Source: Pseudomonadota bacterium (GTDB taxonomy: Bacteria > Myxococcota > Bradymonadia > UBA4248). From it: a DNA stretch of 10,131 nucleotides. Below are positions 1-7,152 of this stretch, in pieces (positions within the stretch are counted from its first letter, which is position 1; each line of letters begins with the position of its first letter). The position numbers and the translations under genes were made by a program. The DNA lies in assembly GCA_017613855.1 (NCBI GenBank), contig JAGACY010000287.1, positions 1 through 10,131 of the forward strand, given 5' to 3'. The notes under the pieces are model-generated. The model had not been told where the DNA came from. It worked only from the letters and a program-made list of their open reading frames with translations, and did no database searches.

Positions 1-275
1 ACAGGAACCTGATAGGTCGAACCACCCACGCGGCGGCTCTTGACTTCGACGGTAGGACGTGCATTGTCAACGGCTTTCTTGAAAACATCCAGACTGCTGT
101 CCTCGCCACCTTTCGTTCTCGCGCCCAACAGATCCAGCGTGCCATACATGATGGATTCTGCGGTGCTCTTTTTGCCGTCATACATCAAAGCATTGATGCA
201 TTTGGCCACCAATTTGTCGTGATACTGCGGATCAGGCAGAATATCGCGTTTTTCGACTTCACGTCGTCTTGGCAT
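1..275 (-). CDS. rpsG: 30S ribosomal protein S7, 5' part (runs off the left edge)
   Basis: S7 is a primary 16S rRNA-binding protein that nucleates assembly of the 30S head and contacts the E-site tRNA and mRNA exit region. The first 91 codons are present. The protein starts [20 protein letters not shown] and continues through the family-typical segments [20 protein letters not shown] and [20 protein letters not shown]. The start at 273-275 is supported by a GAGGAG ribosome binding site at about 283-288 (read on the minus strand) and by the usual MPRR N-terminus. It lies 15 bases downstream of the rpsL stop, the normal str-operon order, so the two genes are almost certainly cotranscribed; fusA and tuf usually follow but are outside the window. 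The frame is intact as far as it can be seen. Confidence 0.97.
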   Translation of the reverse strand, partial: MPRRREVEKRDILPDPQYHDKLVAKCINALMYDGKKSTAESIMYGTLDLLGARTKGGEDSSLDVFKKAVDNARPTVEVKSRRVGGSTYQVP

Positions 276-290
276 TGCTTAACTCCTCTC

Positions 291-661
291 TTACTTAGGA
301 CGTTTCGCACCGTATTTCGAACGGCCCGCACGTCTTGCATTGACACCCATTGAATCCAGTGTACCACGGATGATGTGATAACGCACACCGGGAGGTCCTT
401 GACACGACCACCACGAATCAGAACAACACTGTGTTCCTGAAGATTGTGGCCTTCACCGGGAATGTAGCTCGAAACTTCCATTCCGCTTGTTAAACGAACA
501 CGAGCCACTTTACGAAGAGCCGAGTTTGGTTTTTTCGGCGTCGTCGTGCTAACACGAACACAGACGCCACGGCGCTGCGGGCAGCTCTTTAATGCCGGCG
601 AGTTCGTCTTCGACGTCTTGCGCTCGCGGCCTTTTCTTACCAGCTGATTGATTGTCGGCAT
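291..661 (-). CDS. rpsL: 30S ribosomal protein S12, with an apparent 1-base frameshift
   Basis: S12 is the universally conserved decoding-centre protein at the 30S interface. Codons 1-91 match the family closely: [23 protein letters not shown] (27-34), [13 protein letters not shown] (39-51), [17 protein letters not shown] (69-85) and RVKDLP (86-91). Lys43 and Lys88, where streptomycin-resistance changes map, and Asp89, which is methylthiolated in many bacteria, are unchanged. After Pro91 the frame is lost. The expected continuation ([20 protein letters not shown], then [12 protein letters not shown] and TAA at 291-293) is found intact one frame over. Adding one base in the run at 388-392 gives a normal protein of 123 aa. 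Without it the frame runs on to 185 and makes an unrelated 158-residue product overlapping rpsG. An AGAGGAGA ribosome binding site lies at 666-673. The gene heads the operon behind the promoter at 730-757. A sequencing or assembly indel is the simplest explanation. Confidence 0.93.
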
Positions 662-690
662 TGTATCTCCTCTTTCTTGTAATGCCTTTT

Positions 691-713
691 AACCCCAAAC
701 CAATTCCGGGGTT
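691..713 (-). promoter_or_regulatory. Hairpin in the 5' leader of the rpsL-rpsG operon
   Basis: On the minus strand AACCCC pairs with GGGGTT around an 11-base loop, with further A/T complementarity outside. It sits in the predicted leader, between the promoter at 730-757 and the ribosome binding site at 666-673. It has no T-run immediately after it, so it is not a standard terminator. It could affect leader stability or translation; no function can be shown from the sequence. Confidence 0.35.
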
Positions 714-729
714 ATTTTAAAACCAAAGC

Positions 730-757
730 AGTATAGTGATAAAAATTCTATTGTCAA
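730..757 (-). promoter_or_regulatory. Sigma-70-type promoter of the str operon (rpsL-rpsG)
   Basis: On the minus strand there is a perfect -35 TTGACA (752-757), a 16-base spacer and a -10 TATACT (730-735), followed by an A/T-rich initiation region. The predicted transcription start is near 722, giving a leader of about 60 bases before the rpsL start codon. This is the strongest promoter match seen in the window, as expected for a ribosomal operon. Confidence 0.8.
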
Positions 758-773
758 GATATTCCACTTGACA

Positions 774-1075
774 CACCTGTAACCTTTTAGGCGACTTACA
801 GCCACTTCGTGACCAGCCCCTACGCTTTTTCGGTGAGCCTTTGACCTAAAAAAGTCTATCGGCCCACTTTCGGCGCGCGCCTCTACCATTTTTTTCGTCG
901 ATTTGCAAGTGCTTTTCTGTTTTTTCGCTCGCTTGTGCCTCCGGCACTACACTCGCTCTTCGGCCTATTTCGCTGCGCTCAATACGGCCTGCGATCATCA
1001 TGATCCGGGCGCGCCTGCGTCGCACCCGGTTATTCGCTATGAATGATATGCCCCTTCGGGGCGTGACGATTTTCT
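774..1075. other. Gene-free stretch rich in palindromes, between the lipoprotein gene and the str promoter
   Basis: No convincing gene is seen in these 302 bases. They hold a cluster of short dyads: a TTTTAGG/CCTAAAA inverted pair (786-792 with 844-850), GTGCC-TCC-GGCAC (935-947), a bulged hairpin (962-989, listed separately), GATCAT-C-ATGATC (993-1005), a 9-pair stem at 1005-1029 and GCCCC-TTC-GGGGC (1050-1062). In the 1005-1029 stem the single non-Watson-Crick position is a G-U pair if the RNA is read from the minus strand, but a C-A mismatch if read from the plus strand. That favours a minus-strand transcript, such as the 3' region of the lipoprotein mRNA. No clear T-run terminator follows any of these dyads. 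Confidence 0.5.
962..989 (-). repeat. Bulged-G hairpin, copy 5 of a REP-like family
   Basis: Read on the minus strand: GGCC, an unpaired G, then TATTGAGC, loop GCA, then GCGAAATA and GGCC. The outer GGCC pairs with GGCC and TATT pairs with AATA. Two adjacent G-A oppositions in the tandem GA/AG arrangement follow, then GC pairs with GC around the GCA loop. The unpaired G just before TAT matches the hairpins at 1790-1819, 4878-4905, 4910-4941 and 6842-7030. Confidence 0.5.
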
Positions 1076-1765
1076 TTACTTGTTCATGCATTCCAAAATA
1101 TCATTCTCGGATTCTTCTTTATGATTGCATTTCAATTTTTGTTTTTCGACAAACTTCCGCCTTTCTTTTTTCGTATAACAACACTCCACTTTCTGGTCTG
1201 CAAACCTGATTCCGGGAACTGAATCGCCAACGTTTTTGCCCAGTTCCAACAATTTTTCATCGCAGCTTGCCCGCGTAAATGTAACCGTACAATTCTCGTC
1301 AAGCATCAAATTACAATCGGGTGAATCATCGATGATACAGCCTTTACCCTCATTCTGTAATTCTGAACATTCACCGGGTTTGTGACTTTCATTGAATTCT
1401 TTCTCTGTGTAATAACACTCGATGGTATCGTATTGCGTACGATTGACCCAATAAAGCTCATCCCCTGGTTTGTAATGGTTTTCAATGAGTTTGGGATCAC
1501 ATTCACTCTCGGATCCAATCACTTCACAGAACGGACCGGATACTTTTAAACAAGGCGTTTTATTTTCAGCCGCTATCTCGTTTGTTTTTTGGGGTTCTGC
1601 TGGTATTTCTGGTTGTCTCGTTTCAGGAATGAGTTCAACCGAAGCAGAGGGTTGTGATTGAGTATCCCTCTCTGGAGAAGCCAGTTTCTCTTGAAGAGAA
1701 GCGGGTTTGCTGCATCCTATAACAAATAAACCTGCAATGAAGATAATAGGTAATCTTTTATGCAT
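1076..1765 (-). CDS. Cys-rich lipoprotein with an internal duplication
   Basis: Family not recognised. The 229-aa product starts MHKRLPIIFIAGLFVIGC, a short signal peptide with a lipobox (VIGC, lipid-bearing Cys18), so it is predicted to be anchored to a membrane facing the periplasm or cell surface. Residues 19-70 are a Pro/Glu/Gln-rich, probably disordered tether. The rest has two copies of one Cys module, at 80-133 and 159-213. Both show C-x8-C-D-x-K-L-x-E-x5-GD, then about 14 residues, then (V/I)EC(Y/C)YT-x-KE and a closing Cys. A linker with C143 and C151 joins them. The upstream in-frame ATG at 1852 was rejected because it would add 29 non-signal residues read through two hairpins. The ribosome binding site is weak (GGGGA, about 10 bases upstream). 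The start lies just after a terminator-like hairpin downstream of hpf. Disulfide-bonded extracytoplasmic domains are inferred. Confidence 0.85.
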   Translation of the reverse strand: MHKRLPIIFIAGLFVIGCSKPASLQEKLASPERDTQSQPSASVELIPETRQPEIPAEPQKTNEIAAENKTPCLKVSGPFCEVIGSESECDPKLIENHYKPGDELYWVNRTQYDTIECYYTEKEFNESHKPGECSELQNEGKGCIIDDSPDCNLMLDENCTVTFTRASCDEKLLELGKNVGDSVPGIRFADQKVECCYTKKERRKFVEKQKLKCNHKEESENDILECMNK

Positions 1766-1778
1766 TGTGAGTTTCCCC

Positions 1779-1819
1779 AAAAACAAAATGCGCGGCGTAT
1801 CCCACAGGGATAGCCGCGC
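1779..1819 (-). terminator. Probable rho-independent terminator after hpf; also bulged-G hairpin copy 1
   Basis: On the plus strand GCGCGGC (1790-1796), an unpaired G (1797), TATCCC, loop ACA, GGGATA and GCCGCGC (to 1819) make a 13-pair stem. Read on the minus strand the stem is followed at once by ATTTTGTTTTT (1779-1789), the usual T-rich tail, so it should end hpf transcription. It lies only 14 bases upstream of the lipoprotein start codon, so that gene either depends on readthrough or has a promoter further upstream. It shares the unpaired G with four other hairpins in the window. Confidence 0.65.
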
Positions 1820-1832
1820 AAAGCGAGCCGTA

Positions 1833-1852
1833 GTGACGTGGAAACACGTCAC
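1833..1852. repeat. Perfect 8-bp hairpin with GAAA loop
   Basis: GTGACGTG (1833-1840), loop GAAA, CACGTCAC (1845-1852). It lies 17 bases downstream of the hpf stop. The stem is perfect and closed by a GNRA-type tetraloop if read as plus-strand RNA (TTTC on the minus strand). No T-run follows on either side. It may be an mRNA 3' stabiliser, an upstream part of the hpf terminator region or a protein-binding dyad. Confidence 0.45.
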
Positions 1853-1869
1853 AAGGCGAGTATCAAAAA

Positions 1870-2475
1870 TTATTTATCCAAAGCAATCAGGCCACATTTG
1901 CCATCTTCGAGGCGATAGAGGACGTTCGTCATCTTGGTATCGGCGTTGATGAAAACGACGACGGGAACATTTTCGAGGCTCAGTTTCATGGCAGCATCGT
2001 CCATGCTCATTTCGACGAGTGCGAGCTGTTCATGTTTGATGACCTTGGCGCTGGCCGATTCGACGGCTTCTTCTTTCACTTCGACTTCTTCGATGACTTC
2101 TTCTTCGACTTCTTCGTCATCCTCGGCATCCGGAAGTGCTACGACGGCGACATCGAGTGTACGGGCAACATTGACATTGCCGGGCTTGTGATCGCGAAGT
2201 TTGCCTTTATAGCGATGAATCTGGCGCTCGAGTTTGTCGAGGGCGAGATCGATCGATTTGTACATATCATCGCTGCTTTCTTCACATTTGATCGAAATGC
2301 CCTTGTACGAAAGGTGCAATTTGGCAATGTGACGGAATTTCTCAACGGCAAGCGTAATCTGTGCATCAAAATCATCACGGATGTGCTTGCGAATTACACG
2401 ACGGATCTTTTCGTCAGCATAATCCCTGAGTGTGTCAGAGGGTTCCATGTGACGGAAGCTGATATCGATCTGCAT
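1870..2475 (-). CDS. hpf: Ribosome hibernation promoting factor, long form
   Basis: Long HPF binds the 30S subunit at the mRNA/tRNA sites through its N-terminal domain and joins two ribosomes into inactive 100S dimers through its C-terminal domain. The 201-aa product has the N-terminal S30AE/YfiA fold from about residue 1 to 98 (MQIDISFRHMEPSDTLRDYA, then basic IRRVIRKH and KLHLSYKG). A very acidic linker follows (about 115-138, with DAEDDEEVEEE). The C-terminal dimerisation domain covers about 145-201, with MSMDDAAMKL, VVVFINADT, NVLYRLEDGKCGLIALDK. The start at 2473-2475 is chosen because AAAGGAGA lies at the right distance (about 2480-2487) and MQI fits the family; an upstream ATG would add ten atypical residues. 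A terminator-like hairpin follows at 1779-1819. The gene is usually induced in stationary phase, but no clear promoter was found upstream. Confidence 0.94.
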   Translation of the reverse strand: MQIDISFRHMEPSDTLRDYADEKIRRVIRKHIRDDFDAQITLAVEKFRHIAKLHLSYKGISIKCEESSDDMYKSIDLALDKLERQIHRYKGKLRDHKPGNVNVARTLDVAVVALPDAEDDEEVEEEVIEEVEVKEEAVESASAKVIKHEQLALVEMSMDDAAMKLSLENVPVVVFINADTKMTNVLYRLEDGKCGLIALDK

Positions 2476-2515
2476 CGTTATCTCCTTTGTGTTTGCTATT
2501 CCCAATGGGGGAGTT

Positions 2516-2536
2516 GATAAAACGGCATCCTGCCGT
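2516..2536 (-). terminator. Weak terminator-like hairpin downstream of the mscS gene
   Basis: Read on the minus strand ACGGCA, loop GGA, TGCCGT is followed by TTTTATC. The stem has only six pairs and the T-run only four, so termination would be weak. It lies between the channel gene stop and the hpf start. A smaller dyad (AGCC-CGCA-GGCT, 2549-2560) is beside it. The hpf promoter must lie in or near this 125-base gap, but no convincing -35/-10 pair was found. Confidence 0.35.
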
Positions 2537-2600
2537 AGATTGACTTACAGCCCGCAGGCTATCATTTTGCTATATATCACCAGTTGCGCTTTTTTAAACG

Positions 2601-3809
2601 CTATTTTTTTTCTACGATTGCCATATTTGTTTCTTTCATCATTTCAACGGGAAGTCTTGGGGCTGCCGGTGAATTGGATGCCCACTCTAAAGTGCGTGTT
2701 GGGAAGGCAAATCCGGTTCCGTTGCGTTCGACGGTATGCATGATTTCGAGCAAAAATTGCTGTCGCACTTCGCAAAAGCCGGCAAGTCCGGTTTTGTAGG
2801 TGTAGACCAGAACAAAAATGTCGAGGCTCGAATCGCCAAAACCGCTAAAACCAATGTAATAGTTGGGGCCGAAGGTTTCGGGATGGTCCTGGACATACTG
2901 CTTGAGTTCAGCAACGATATTGTCGACCTGTTCGGCTGTCGTCGAATAATAAACCCCAAAATTGGCATCGAGACGACGGAGTTCGCGGCGCTGCATATTG
3001 TTGATATTCGCGCTCGTGAGCGAAGCATTGGGCACCATGACGACGGAACCGTCGAAAGCCCGGACCAATGTCGTTCGGACGCGGATTTCTTCGACAGTAC
3101 CTTCGACGCCGTTAAAAATGACCCAATCCCCGAGATCAAACGGTCGATCCAAAAACACGACGAGAGAGCCGAATAAGTTGGCGATGGTATCCTTTGCAGC
3201 CAGTGCGATGGCGGCACCGCCGAGCCCAAGGCCGGCAATCAGCGATGATACCGAATAGCCCATATTTTGCACGACGAGCAGTACGCCGATGGCGACGATG
3301 ATGAATTTCGAGACACCGCGCAGGATGGGGATCATCATATCATCGAGCGTGTCTTCGGTCTGGGAAGCTTTATGCGCCAGATGCTCGGTCACCTGATCGG
3401 TCACTTTGAGCAGGTACCAGACGACGCACCAAATCGTGATGGCTTTTAGAATGAGCGTAATCACCCGAAAAACATCGACCCCCCAGCTGGGCGGATCGAT
3501 AATGAGCAGGCCGAGACCGCATCCCAACGTGAGCAGCAAGGCGTGGAGCGGCTTCGCGGCTGCTGTAAGCAGCGGCCCTTTAAATAATGAACGCTTGGCT
3601 TTGGGATTGGCTTCGAGTCTTTTCTGGAGTCTGCCAATCATCCATCGCGTCAGCTTGTCGAACAATAAGGCGCCGATAATGCACGACACAATGATGAGAA
3701 TATCGCTGACGCTGATTTCGACTACGCTAAAGTTAAGTACTGTTTCTATCCACTCAGGCATTGCGTTGATCCATTCAAAAAAAGGAAAATTGAGAATTTG
3801 AATGCGCAA
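2601..3809 (-). CDS. MscS-family mechanosensitive ion channel
   Basis: Small-conductance mechanosensitive channels open under membrane tension to release solutes during hypo-osmotic shock. The 402-aa product has hydrophobic segments near 33-50, 79-104, 113-134 and 167-183. The pore-lining helix follows at about 184-221, with the Gly/Ala-rich pattern SSLIAGLGLGGAAIALAAKD and then NLFGSLVVFLDRPFDLGDWV, the signature of the family. The beta domain (VEGTVEEIRVRTTLVRAFDG, VVMVPNA) begins near 222 and a cytoplasmic alpha/beta domain ends the protein. Length and number of membrane segments fit the medium-size members rather than the 286-aa E. coli MscS. The start is uncertain: the first ATG (3809) lies inside a 7-bp repeat array and has no ribosome binding site; Met17 (3761) is an alternative, also without one. 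It lies 67 bases downstream of the exported-protein gene and may be cotranscribed with it. Confidence 0.9.
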   Translation of the reverse strand: MRIQILNFPFFEWINAMPEWIETVLNFSVVEISVSDILIIVSCIIGALLFDKLTRWMIGRLQKRLEANPKAKRSLFKGPLLTAAAKPLHALLLTLGCGLGLLIIDPPSWGVDVFRVITLILKAITIWCVVWYLLKVTDQVTEHLAHKASQTEDTLDDMMIPILRGVSKFIIVAIGVLLVVQNMGYSVSSLIAGLGLGGAAIALAAKDTIANLFGSLVVFLDRPFDLGDWVIFNGVEGTVEEIRVRTTLVRAFDGSVVMVPNASLTSANINNMQRRELRRLDANFGVYYSTTAEQVDNIVAELKQYVQDHPETFGPNYYIGFSGFGDSSLDIFVLVYTYKTGLAGFCEVRQQFLLEIMHTVERNGTGFAFPTRTLEWASNSPAAPRLPVEMMKETNMAIVEKK

Positions 3810-3828
3810 TGAGCAATGCGCAATTAAC
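3801..3828. repeat. Heptamer array A (AATGCGC-type)
   Basis: Four 7-bp units on the plus strand: AATGCGC, AATGAGC, AATGCGC, AATTAAC. It covers the putative mscS start codon (3807-3809), so the ATG itself is part of a repeat unit. Confidence 0.8.
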
Positions 3829-3852
3829 TAACAAATACCGAAATAAGTTACG

Positions 3853-3863
3853 CCCCGCAGGGG
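3853..3863. repeat. Small GC hairpin downstream of the exported-protein gene
   Basis: CCCC (3853-3856), loop GCA, GGGG (3860-3863), 13 bases downstream of the stop codon of the gene ending at 3877. No T-run follows, so it is not a standard terminator. Confidence 0.3.
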
Positions 3864-3876
3864 GGATCATTCCCGT

Positions 3877-4551
3877 CTAATCGACGTTCCCAAGCCATGC
3901 ATCGATCAGCGGTGTTTCGATAACGAACCACGATCGCATCGTCTTTTCGACGGAATAGACCGTCGGAACCCCATTGTCGTTTTTGTATTTATACAGGCAC
4001 AAATACAGGATTTCCTCTGCACGCCTGACTTCGGGGATGGCTGCCATGGCTACGCGGTATTTTTCGGCTTCGGCAGCTTTCTCCTCCTCGCTCATGGCAT
4101 TTGTTTTCTTTGTCAGATCGGCGACGGCATAGCTCAGAGCATCGCCGTTTTTGGCAATATACCGTTTGAGCGCTTCGTCGAGCTGGGCACACAAGGTTGG
4201 CTCTGCAACCAGTACAGAATAGCCGATATTGGCTTCCTCCGATTCATAAGGCGTATCGGGGTATTTGAGCTCAAACTCCCGTTTTTCGAGTTGTCCCCTT
4301 TCATAGCGCTGCTGATAACGTTCTACTTGTTTTGCTTTGGCGTTGAAGGTCATCACGAGCCGGTATAAATCCCGGTTTAAAGCAATGAGGCGCCCAAGTG
4401 AATCGCCGGGTTCGACGGGGTTATCCTGAACCTGGGCAGCATTTTCGATGGGAACAAAAATCGATTCGCCGGGCGTCTGGGCATTGGCTGTACCCGAAAG
4501 AATGGCAAAACCGAGGGAGAGTGTGATTAGGAAGGGGTTGAATATTTTCAT
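3877..4551 (-). CDS. Exported protein of unknown function
   Basis: Not recognised. The 224-aa product begins MKIFNPFLITLSLGFAILSG, a good Sec signal peptide with probable cleavage after TANA (residue 24), so it is predicted to be periplasmic or secreted. Residues about 52-92 are rich in charged residues and likely form a helix or coiled coil (LNRDLYRLVMTFNAKAKQVE). A second helical, Lys/Glu/Ala-rich stretch lies around 140-165 (KKTNAMSEEEKAAEAEKYRV). Two cysteines (in PTLCAQL and LYLCLY) could form a disulfide. The Met at 4551 is preferred to the in-frame ATG at 4590, because the extra 13 residues are encoded by a heptamer repeat array and would spoil the signal peptide. No clear Shine-Dalgarno sequence precedes either start. 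The mscS-family gene follows on the same strand after 67 bases. Confidence 0.8.
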   Translation of the reverse strand: MKIFNPFLITLSLGFAILSGTANAQTPGESIFVPIENAAQVQDNPVEPGDSLGRLIALNRDLYRLVMTFNAKAKQVERYQQRYERGQLEKREFELKYPDTPYESEEANIGYSVLVAEPTLCAQLDEALKRYIAKNGDALSYAVADLTKKTNAMSEEEKAAEAEKYRVAMAAIPEVRRAEEILYLCLYKYKNDNGVPTVYSVEKTMRSWFVIETPLIDAWLGNVD

Positions 4552-4567
4552 GGCGGGAGTTTCTTTT

Positions 4568-4602
4568 AATTCGCAATGCGCAATGCGCAATGCGCAATTG
4601 AA
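4568..4602. repeat. Heptamer array B (AATGCGC-type)
   Basis: Five 7-bp units: AATTCGC, three AATGCGC, AATTGAA, followed by T. It ends 17 bases upstream of the chosen start codon of the exported-protein gene and occupies its probable 5' leader. Confidence 0.85.
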
Positions 4603-4651
4603 TATGCAGAACTAAAGGGAAAGTATGAAGTTTAGGGTAAATGGCGTTTTT

Positions 4652-4686
4652 AATGCGGAATGCGGAATGCGGAATGCGGAATTGAA
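4652..4686. repeat. Heptamer array C (AATGCGG-type)
   Basis: Four perfect copies of AATGCGG followed by AATTGAA and then T. The same unit appears in the opposite orientation in array H (7281-7315). Confidence 0.88.
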
Positions 4687-4760
4687 TTTCCAGAACCCAA
4701 ATGTCACTCTAAAGTTAAAATGTCCAAATTCTTAAGGAATTACAAAGAGAATGCCCATAT

Positions 4761-4788
4761 AATTACGAATTAAGAATTACGAATTGAG
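4761..4788. repeat. Heptamer array D (AATTACG-type)
   Basis: Four units: AATTACG, AATTAAG, AATTACG, AATTGAG. Spacing is exactly 7 bp with the AAT start conserved in every unit. Confidence 0.75.
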
Positions 4789-4877
4789 AAGTGTTGCAAC
4801 TCGAATGGCATTGGCATAAAACGCCATTTCGAATGGTTTATCTATCACGGATGAGCCATATTCAAAAAAAACGCAAT

Positions 4878-4905
4878 TGTGCCGCGTATCGCAGATAGCG
4901 GCACA
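4878..4905 (+). repeat. Bulged-G hairpin, copy 2
   Basis: TGTGCCGC (4878-4885), an unpaired G (4886), TATC, loop GCA (4891-4893), GATA, GCGGCACA (4898-4905). Twelve perfect pairs with one unpaired base. Its stem differs from copies 1 and 3 but the G and the TAT/ATA next to it are the same. Confidence 0.6.
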
Positions 4906-4909
4906 GGCA

Positions 4910-4941
4910 GTGCGTATTTTGGCCGCAGGCCAAAATAGCAC
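4910..4941 (+). repeat. Bulged-G hairpin, copy 3
   Basis: GTGC (4910-4913), an unpaired G (4914), TATTTTGGCC, loop GCA (4925-4927), GGCCAAAATA, GCAC (4938-4941). Fourteen perfect pairs with one unpaired base. It follows copy 2 after four bases in the same orientation, a tandem arrangement like that of REP clusters. Confidence 0.65.
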
Positions 4942-4983
4942 GCCAATACATAACCATAGGCTAAATACGACAAGTGTGTGAAT

Positions 4984-5051
4984 AGAGCTTTGAGCTTAGA
5001 GCTTTGAGCTTTGAGTGGTGACTGCCATTCTCCAAGCTTCAAGCTCCAAGC
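4984..5051. repeat. Two AGCTT-type heptamer arrays in opposite orientation upstream of pyrG
   Basis: The left half has four 7-bp units (AGAGCTT, TGAGCTT, AGAGCTT, TGAGCTT; 4984-5011). The right half has three (TCCAAGC, TTCAAGC, TCCAAGC; 5031-5051), which read GCTTGGA/GCTTGAA on the other strand. The halves are partly complementary and could fold into a hairpin around the 19-base centre. It ends 50 bases before the pyrG start and lies where a promoter or leader is expected. Confidence 0.65.
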
Positions 5052-5077
5052 TTATCCATGCAGATCGTATAGACTGA

Positions 5078-6743
<1,666 letters not shown>

Positions 6744-6777
6744 TTAAGAATTCGAAGGTAATATCTAAAGAATTTCG

Positions 6778-6819
6778 GATTATTCATCATTATTAATTAT
6801 CAATTATTCATTATTCATT
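6778..6819. repeat. Heptamer array F, inverted relative to E
   Basis: Read on the minus strand: AATGAAT, AATGAAT, AATTGAT, AATTAAT, AATGATG, AATAATC, six degenerate 7-bp units. It is opposite in orientation to array E and separated from it by 34 bases. Confidence 0.65.
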
Positions 6820-6823
6820 AATA

Positions 6824-6840
6824 AGGGGGCCAAGCCCCCT
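6824..6840. repeat. GC hairpin at the left edge of the 6824-7057 element
   Basis: AGGGGGC (6824-6830), loop CAA, GCCCCCT (6834-6840): seven perfect pairs. On the plus strand no T-run follows, so it is not a classic pyrG terminator. Read on the minus strand it is followed by TTATTAATG. The GGGGG could alternatively pair with CCCCC at 7033-7037. Confidence 0.5.
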
Positions 6841-6841
6841 A

Positions 6842-7030
6842 CGCGGCTATCGCTTGCCTGCATGCGCATTCTGGCGATACGATACGCACCTTCAGCTTTT
6901 TATCGCGGCGTCGAAATGATGCAGATTCTAGGAAGCAAGGAGGCGTAGGAGGGAGCGTACTTGGTACGTGACCGAGCACAACGACGCCGCTGACGACGAA
7001 GATGCGCATTTCGGCGTCGCGATACGCCGC
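6842..7030 (-). repeat. Long nested inverted element, copy 4 of the bulged-G fold
   Basis: The outer arms are GCGGC-TATCGC (6843-6853) and GCGATA-C-GCCGC (7019-7030). On the minus strand this gives the same unpaired G before TAT as the short hairpins, but with about 165 nt between the arms. Nested inside are the self-complementary ATGCGCAT at 6862-6869 and 7002-7009, a perfect 9-bp pair GCGGCGTCG (6905-6913) with CGACGCCGC (6982-6990), and near the centre CGTAC-TTG-GTACG (6956-6968). The order of these pairs is consistent with one long imperfect hairpin. The 77-codon minus-strand frame across it has no recognisable domain. It resembles a structured RNA or small non-autonomous element. Confidence 0.5.
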
Positions 7031-7039
7031 TACCCCCGA

Positions 7040-7057
7040 TGCGGGGCAAGCCCCGCA
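7040..7057. repeat. GC hairpin at the right edge of the 6824-7057 element
   Basis: TGCGGGG (7040-7046), loop CAAG, CCCCGCA (7051-7057): seven perfect pairs. It mirrors the hairpin at 6824-6840 on the other side of the nested element, and both have CAAG at the tip. Confidence 0.5.
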
Positions 7058-7152
7058 ACGCCCCACAAACATTCACGGAGTTCTTGCCAATTCATATCTC
7101 TTCAAATCCTTAAAGCCTGCAATCTTTGATAAATCTCAAGAATGAAACATTA

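Larger units (their letters stand above)
4639..4829. repeat. 12-bp perfect inverted repeats bounding a 191-bp segment
   Basis: AAATGGCGTTTT (4639-4650) is the exact reverse complement of AAAACGCCATTT (4818-4829). The segment between holds heptamer arrays C and D and no gene. The ends could be terminal inverted repeats of a small non-coding element, but no target-site duplication is visible beside them. Confidence 0.4.

Noticed and set aside
388..400. Programmed ribosomal frameshift in rpsL
   Set aside because: No canonical slippery heptamer in the right frame, and frameshifting in this gene is not known; a missing base is simpler.
185..661. 158-aa extended rpsL reading frame overlapping rpsG
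   Set aside because: Residues after 91 have no S12 similarity, and the correct ending is found one frame over with a normal stop at 291-293.
689..1091. Two short minus-strand open frames between the lipoprotein gene and rpsL
   Set aside because: Arg-rich, no domain, no good ribosome binding site, and they cross the str promoter or palindrome cluster. More likely non-coding repeat DNA.
1766..1852. 29-residue N-terminal extension of the Cys-rich lipoprotein
   Set aside because: It would pass through two hairpins and place the signal peptide internally; the ATG at 1765 gives a proper lipoprotein signal.
2032..2517. 161-codon open frame antisense to hpf
   Set aside because: Phe/Asp-rich translation is the mirror of the acidic HPF linker; no domain and hpf is clear on the other strand.
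4845..5042. 65-codon minus-strand frame upstream of pyrG
   Set aside because: Its translation comes from the tandem hairpins and AGCTT repeats; no ribosome binding site or family match.
6820..7070. tRNA or other standard RNA gene in the large gap after pyrG
   Set aside because: I saw no cloverleaf with T-loop and anticodon-arm features here or elsewhere in the window; the dyads have a different layout.
6839..7072. 77-codon minus-strand frame in the nested inverted element
   Set aside because: No domain or ribosome binding site; the DNA symmetry explains the sequence better than coding does.
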